From: GCA-020344555 sp964405925
Lineage (GTDB): Bacteria; Planctomycetota; Phycisphaerae; UBA1845
DNA length: 10,546 bases
Assembly: GCA_964405925.1 (NCBI GenBank)
Contig: CAYOQG010000217.1
Span: forward strand, 1 to 10,546
Direction of reading: 5' to 3'
Positions 7,731-10,546 of this stretch are shown here, in pieces (within the stretch, counting starts at the first letter, position 1; the number at the start of each line of letters is the position of its first letter). A program made the position numbers and the translations under genes. The notes under the pieces are model-generated. The model did not search any database. It saw only the letters and a list, made by a program, of their open reading frames with translations, and was not told the origin of the DNA.

Positions 7731-7839
7731 AGCCGAGGTGCACGGAGCCACGCCACCGCGGCCCTGTTCCGTAATGTGGTACCCGAGAGGCAGATTCTCG
7801 CAAGATCCGGCGATCCTTCCGCGGGCCTGGGCTTGCCGA

Positions 7840-8373
7840 TCAGCGGTTTGGCCTGGCCATCGCGATCAAGGCCTTGGCCAGATCAGAGCGAGCCGTGTTC
7901 CGGGTGTATGCGCTGACTAGCGCACCTCGCAGACTTTCCTGTTGGCCGGTTCTGGTCTTGGACTCGGGCACTTGCACGATACCGCCCCTGGGCATCGGCG
8001 TTTCCTGAACCACCAGCGCAGCGTGAGCGATATACCCCGCAGTGAACGCGATCAGGACACTAGCTGCGTAACGAGAAACGCGACTTCGCCACCAGGCCGC
8101 GCGTGAAAGCCCTCCGTTGCGGCGAACCCTGCCCGGACTCCGGCGCACCCCGTCGTCGTCCTCAATCACAAGGCGGTTCCCCTCCCGGCGGACCGACACT
8201 CGTTGCGGACCCGGCAATGCTCGCATCGCCGCGACAGCCTCCCGCGAGCTCTCGTACTCGAGGCGACACCGCTCACAGCTTCCCAGATGCTCCTCGAACA
8301 CCGGACGATCCTCGGGCGACAGTTCATCGCCCAACGCATCCGCCAGAAGGTTCTCGAATTCTTCGCAGTTCAT
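7840..8373 (-). CDS. anti-sigma factor with zinc-finger (zf-HC2/ZAS) and one membrane helix
   Basis: This 177-residue protein begins with the zinc-binding anti-sigma domain: C3 followed by H29-x3-C33-x2-C36 (EEHLGSCERCRLEYE), the arrangement by which ZAS-type anti-sigma factors hold a cognate ECF sigma factor. A basic, flexible linker (57-98) leads to one transmembrane helix at about 102-122 (SVLIAFTAGYIAHAALVV). About 55 residues follow and would lie outside the membrane as a short sensor or anchor segment. The start ATG overlaps the sigma gene stop by 4 bases and has a strong AGGAGG at 8381-8386, 7 bases upstream, so both proteins are probably made in a fixed ratio. It is expected to keep the sigma factor inactive at the membrane until an envelope signal releases it. 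The signal is not evident. Confidence 0.88.
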   Translation of the reverse strand: MNCEEFENLLADALGDELSPEDRPVFEEHLGSCERCRLEYESSREAVAAMRALPGPQRVSVRREGNRLVIEDDDGVRRSPGRVRRNGGLSRAAWWRSRVSRYAASVLIAFTAGYIAHAALVVQETPMPRGGIVQVPESKTRTGQQESLRGALVSAYTRNTARSDLAKALIAMARPNR

Positions 8374-8888
8374 CCTTTTACCTCCTCAGCCCATCGCGGC
8401 TGAAGTCGATCTCGGACTGTTTGAACGGCCCGGAGGTAATGCGTTTTCACGGTCGAGACGGTAACGTCCATCTCCGCGGCGATCTGGGCAAACGTCATCT
8501 CATCGTAAATCTTGGCGACCAACACGTTTCGCTGAGCCTCGGACAAGCGATCAAAAGCAACCGCGATGTCACCACGAAGCGTCTCGTGATCCATCCGTTC
8601 AACTGTTTCGTCTTGCGCGATGCCCCCATGGGTTACCTCTTCGATCATACCCCTATCAGCTTGCCACCGTCGTCGCAGATCAATGGCCCGGTTCACGGTG
8701 ACCTGACGAAGCCATCCACGTGCCCGTTTGGGCACCTCCTGGTGACACTGGGCGTGCCAACGCAGGAAGACGTCCTGAACGACGTCCAGGGCGTCATGGT
8801 GACGCCCCAGAAGTCGATAGGCCCAGGCGTAAACCTCGCCCGTATACTGCTCGAAGGTAGCACCCGGCGGATTACCGATCGTCGTCAT
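8370..8888 (-). CDS. ECF-type RNA polymerase sigma factor
   Basis: This 172-residue protein has the two conserved sigma-70 parts of ECF factors. Region 2 is at about 12-78 (EVYAWAYRLLGRHHDALDVV, then QDVFLRW and the GWLRQVTVNRAIDLRRR helix). Region 4 is at about 106-160 (AFDRLSEAQRNVLVAKIYDE, then TFAQIAAEMDVTVSTVKTHYLRA, the helix-turn-helix that reads the -35 element). Length is typical for the family. The ATG at 8888 lies inside the end of the upstream lipoprotein gene, overlapping it by 17 bases, and the stop overlaps the anti-sigma start. The order sigma then anti-sigma is the usual one for such pairs. Region 2 begins at residue 12, so no long N-terminal extension is lost by this start. 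Target promoters are unknown, and no clear ECF promoter was found upstream of the operon. Confidence 0.92.
   Translation of the reverse strand: MTTIGNPPGATFEQYTGEVYAWAYRLLGRHHDALDVVQDVFLRWHAQCHQEVPKRARGWLRQVTVNRAIDLRRRWQADRGMIEEVTHGGIAQDETVERMDHETLRGDIAVAFDRLSEAQRNVLVAKIYDEMTFAQIAAEMDVTVSTVKTHYLRAVQTVRDRLQPRWAEEVKG
8381..8386 (-). promoter_or_regulatory. strong Shine-Dalgarno of the anti-sigma gene
   Basis: AGGAGG lies inside the last codons of the sigma gene, 7 bases before the anti-sigma ATG. It confirms the ATGA-overlapping start and suggests efficient coupled translation. Confidence 0.65.
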
Positions 8889-9978
8889 CGGTGCGGCTCT
8901 CTAGCTTCCTGAGCGTATCGTAGTCCAACCGCGACACCGCGATCAGCTCGTAGGGGCAATCGCGGAACCACTTGCCGTCGAATTCAAACTTCACCGTGGA
9001 GGTATGCTCCTCCTCGTCCTCATGGAACTCGGCCTCCAAAGCGTTGTGGGCAATGATCTGACCAGGCATGGTAACCGAAATCTTGAAGATGTGGCCGCCA
9101 AGCTGCTCACTGATCTTGTAATATCGCTGGGCCCGCTCGTATGCTCTCTCGAACGCCGCAAGATCACGTCTGCCAAACCCCGCGTCCAGCCGCAGTGACT
9201 CGACATATGTAGCGTAGGCTTCGTTCGTTATGCGGGTGGCTTCCCGGTCGAAGCACTCGCTGCGTTGCTTTTCCTCAGCCAGGCTTTGGCACGTCTCCAT
9301 CACTCGCTGAAGATCGCCATTCTCACCTGCACGGACATAATAGTCGATCAGCGCCCGCCGAGCGATCAGCCCGTACTCGAGGGGAAGGTCGGGATGACTC
9401 TCGGCGATCGCGATTCTACAGAACTCGATCTGCTTGAACGCTTCCACTCCGGCGAGGGCCTCCGCGATCTGAGATTGCTCCTCGGGTGTCAGCTCGTCGA
9501 CTGGCTTCTCGCCGAGCTTCTTGATCGTGTCGTCAATGAATTCGTCCTGCCAATGCTGGATGTACATCCATCGACGCGGCATGTAGGTGCGGTGGAAGTA
9601 GTAATAGATGCCGTCACGACGTCGCTCGACGCGGACCTCGGTCGGGAACTCGGTGTACAGGTCACGGTCGGGATCGCCGACGGCGGCGAAGCTGCGGGGC
9701 AACTCGTTGCCGGGTTCGAATTGCCGTTTACCTGTCAGCTTGACGGTAACCTCGTCGTCCTTCTTTTGAACGGAGCGTTCGACCTCCCACCCGCTCTCGG
9801 GTGAGGGCATGGCATCGCCCTCCGTCATCTCCTCTTGCGAGCCGCTGTACTTGAGCTCGATCACGACGGCCCCGTCTGGCGCGATCTTGATCTCCTCCTC
9901 TCGCTCGACACAGCTTAGATTCATCAGGAGGGGCACCAGCCCCACGAAAGCCAGCGTGCCGTAATGTTTCGGGATCAT
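8872..9978 (-). CDS. putative lipoprotein of unknown function, first gene of the sigma operon
   Basis: This 368-residue protein starts at ATG 9978. A GGAGG at 9987-9991, 8 bases upstream, favours this over the in-frame TTG at 9993. Residues 1-22 form a hydrophobic export signal ending in LLMNLSC; C23 is followed by charged residues, as in lipoproteins, although the -3 position (N) is not a perfect lipobox. The mature part has a beta-rich stretch (28-135, with IKIAPDGAVVIELKYSG), an acidic and helical middle (145-290), and a C-terminal beta-like region (295-350, ISVTMPGQIIAHNALEAEF, then FEFDGKWFRDCPYELIAVSR). The 'MPG..I..HNA' wording recalls LppM/DUF3153-type lipoproteins, but I cannot assign a family securely. 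It precedes and overlaps the ECF sigma gene, so it may be an envelope stress or signal component acting with the sigma/anti-sigma switch. The end is very acidic (TDDDD). Confidence 0.8.
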   Translation of the reverse strand: MIPKHYGTLAFVGLVPLLMNLSCVEREEEIKIAPDGAVVIELKYSGSQEEMTEGDAMPSPESGWEVERSVQKKDDEVTVKLTGKRQFEPGNELPRSFAAVGDPDRDLYTEFPTEVRVERRRDGIYYYFHRTYMPRRWMYIQHWQDEFIDDTIKKLGEKPVDELTPEEQSQIAEALAGVEAFKQIEFCRIAIAESHPDLPLEYGLIARRALIDYYVRAGENGDLQRVMETCQSLAEEKQRSECFDREATRITNEAYATYVESLRLDAGFGRRDLAAFERAYERAQRYYKISEQLGGHIFKISVTMPGQIIAHNALEAEFHEDEEEHTSTVKFEFDGKWFRDCPYELIAVSRLDYDTLRKLESRTDDDDR

Positions 9979-9986
9979 GATAGTGT

Positions 9987-9991
9987 CCTCC
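9987..9991 (-). promoter_or_regulatory. Shine-Dalgarno deciding the lipoprotein start
   Basis: GGAGG lies 8 bases before ATG 9978. It overlaps the upstream in-frame TTG at 9993, which cannot use it, so the ATG is preferred and five residues are removed from the longest open frame. Confidence 0.65.
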
Positions 9992-10015
9992 AAGGTTATT
10001 GGGTTGTTTCCACCA

Positions 10016-10045
10016 GTTTGGACGCATCAGCCGCTCGTTTGGACG
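10016..10045 (-). promoter_or_regulatory. pair of 9-base direct repeats spaced by two helical turns
   Basis: CGTCCAAAC (minus strand) occurs at 10037-10045 and again at 10016-10024, exactly 21 bases apart start to start. This is about 40-65 bases before the lipoprotein start codon. Two identical half-sites on the same DNA face are typical of activator binding sites or of tandem recognition by a response regulator. No known regulator is assigned. Confidence 0.35.
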
Positions 10046-10135
10046 ACACCCTTTTTGACGGAATCTGCCGTTTCCCGCAACGAATCACCTTGAGAATAGG
10101 CGGATAGCCTACCTGCGAGTCGATCGCCGTGGGCT

Positions 10136-10157
10136 GAGGGGGAAACCGTCCCCCCTC
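10136..10157. other. GC-rich hairpin in the divergent intergenic region
   Basis: GAGGGGG (10136-10142) pairs perfectly with CCCCCTC (10151-10157) across an 8-base loop. No T-run follows on either strand, so it is not a classical terminator. It lies in the 405-base gap 9979-10383, where the 10046-10326 part holds only this hairpin, a smaller one at 10097-10111 (TAGGC/GCCTA), and further G-tracts. No convincing gene was seen in that gap. Confidence 0.3.
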
Positions 10158-10326
10158 TTACGGGGCACCACAGGGGGGCGAAGCGCCGGGTAATCGGTAG
10201 GCGTCGATCACGCGCGTTCATCTTGCGTTCTCTTGTGGGCAACATACAGTGAGCGTAACGCCGCGGAGCGTGCAGGAAATGGGTACAGATGCTGACTGCA
10301 GCGATCTGGGCAACGCGTCCCCCGGA

Positions 10327-10350
10327 ACCGGGTCTTTCGAAAGAACCGGT
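10327..10350. promoter_or_regulatory. 24-base near-perfect palindrome, candidate operator or leader hairpin
   Basis: The centre TCTTTCGAAAGA (10333-10344) is a perfect 12-base palindrome, flanked by ACCGG on the left and CCGGT on the right. The only mismatch in the 24-base symmetry is the pair 10332/10345. It ends 33 bases before the ATG of the plus-strand hydrolase, a suitable position for a dimeric regulator or a 5' leader stem-loop. Confidence 0.45.
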
Positions 10351-10370
10351 CTTGAGCGGCGTCATCATCT

Positions 10371-10374
10371 GAGG
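10371..10374 (+). promoter_or_regulatory. Shine-Dalgarno of the hydrolase gene
   Basis: GAGG lies 9 bases before the ATG at 10384 and supports that start. Confidence 0.5.
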
Positions 10375-10383
10375 TATCGCGTC

Positions 10384-10546
10384 ATGCGCATTGTCATCAT
10401 AGCGATCCTGGCTTACATCGGAGTCTGTGTGCTTCTGAGCCTCTTCCAGCGCCGGTTGGTCTATTTCCCCAGCCGTACGTTCGACGGAACACCAAAAGAC
10501 GTGGGGCTCGAGTATGAGGATCTGACGCTGACCACCAGCGATGGGG
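10384..10546 (+). CDS. alpha/beta hydrolase, N-terminal part (cut by window end)
   Basis: Only 54 codons are visible. The protein begins with a membrane-anchor helix (residues 3-20, IVIIAILAYIGVCVLLSL), followed by QRRLVYFPSR and GLEYEDLTLTTSDG. This opening (short anchor, 'YFPSR', then a beta strand ending in T-x-D-G) is characteristic of membrane-tethered alpha/beta hydrolases related to the ABHD13/ABHD17 (BEM46-like) family, which act as serine hydrolases or thioesterases at the membrane. The catalytic Ser-Asp-His residues would lie beyond the window, so activity cannot be judged. The gene is divergent from the lipoprotein/sigma operon, and its start is supported by the GAGG site upstream. 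Confidence 0.75.
   Translation, partial: MRIVIIAILAYIGVCVLLSLFQRRLVYFPSRTFDGTPKDVGLEYEDLTLTTSDG

Noticed and set aside
8103..8912. Plus-strand 269-codon open frame
   Set aside because: Antisense to the ECF sigma and anti-sigma genes, both of which show clear family motifs.
9265..9804. Plus-strand 179-codon open frame, leucine- and aspartate-rich
   Set aside because: Antisense image of the lipoprotein gene, caused by its codon bias; no ribosome site or domain.
9979..9993. Longer lipoprotein start at TTG 9993
   Set aside because: The Shine-Dalgarno GGAGG overlaps this codon and is correctly spaced only for ATG 9978.
10027..10368. Minus-strand 113-codon open frame in the divergent spacer
   Set aside because: Arginine-rich, low-quality composition, no Shine-Dalgarno, and it runs over hairpins and the palindrome.

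Overview
The window looks like a GC-rich planctomycete-type chromosome segment. This is an inference from protein families, not from a marker gene: it has a hydrazine-synthase-alpha-like protein, a multihaem cytochrome fused to a YVTN propeller, large secreted propeller proteins, and an ECF sigma/anti-sigma pair. Almost all genes lie on the minus strand. Only a truncated hydrolase at the right edge, and possibly a small gene remnant at the left edge, are on the plus strand.

Read in the direction of minus-strand transcription, two compact blocks and one single gene follow each other. Block 1 (9978 down to 7840) holds a putative lipoprotein, an ECF-type RNA polymerase sigma factor and a zinc-finger anti-sigma factor with one membrane helix. 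The three genes overlap by 17 and 4 bases and are almost certainly co-transcribed. Block 2 (7656 down to 1279) holds three large exported proteins: an HzsA-like propeller protein with one CxxCH haem site; a 796-residue six-haem protein (tetrahaem domain, YVTN propeller, dihaem peroxidase-like domain); and a seven-blade 'two-component regulator' type propeller fused to a type-1 periplasmic binding domain. The spacing (4-base overlap, then a 1-base gap) indicates translational coupling. After a 268-base gap, a MarR-family repressor-like gene (1010 down to 399) carries an unusual C-terminal four-cysteine cluster.

The most interesting part is block 2. Known hydrazine synthase is built from an alpha subunit (propeller plus haem domains), a beta subunit (seven-bladed propeller) and a gamma subunit (dihaem, peroxidase-like cytochrome). 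The first two genes here reproduce those parts: an alpha-like protein, and a propeller-dihaem fusion resembling beta plus gamma, with an extra N-terminal tetrahaem module. The alpha-like protein is shorter than true HzsA and appears to lack its C-terminal haem domain. I therefore read this as a periplasmic HZS-related redox complex of unknown substrate, not as proof of hydrazine synthesis. The coupled propeller/binding-protein gene could supply ligand sensing or substrate capture.

The 405-base region between the lipoprotein operon and the plus-strand hydrolase carries a 9-base direct repeat spaced by 21 bases, GC-rich hairpins, and a 24-base near-perfect palindrome 33 bases before the hydrolase start. 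I saw no tRNA, rRNA, CRISPR array or insertion sequence. The first 398 bases hold no convincing complete gene.
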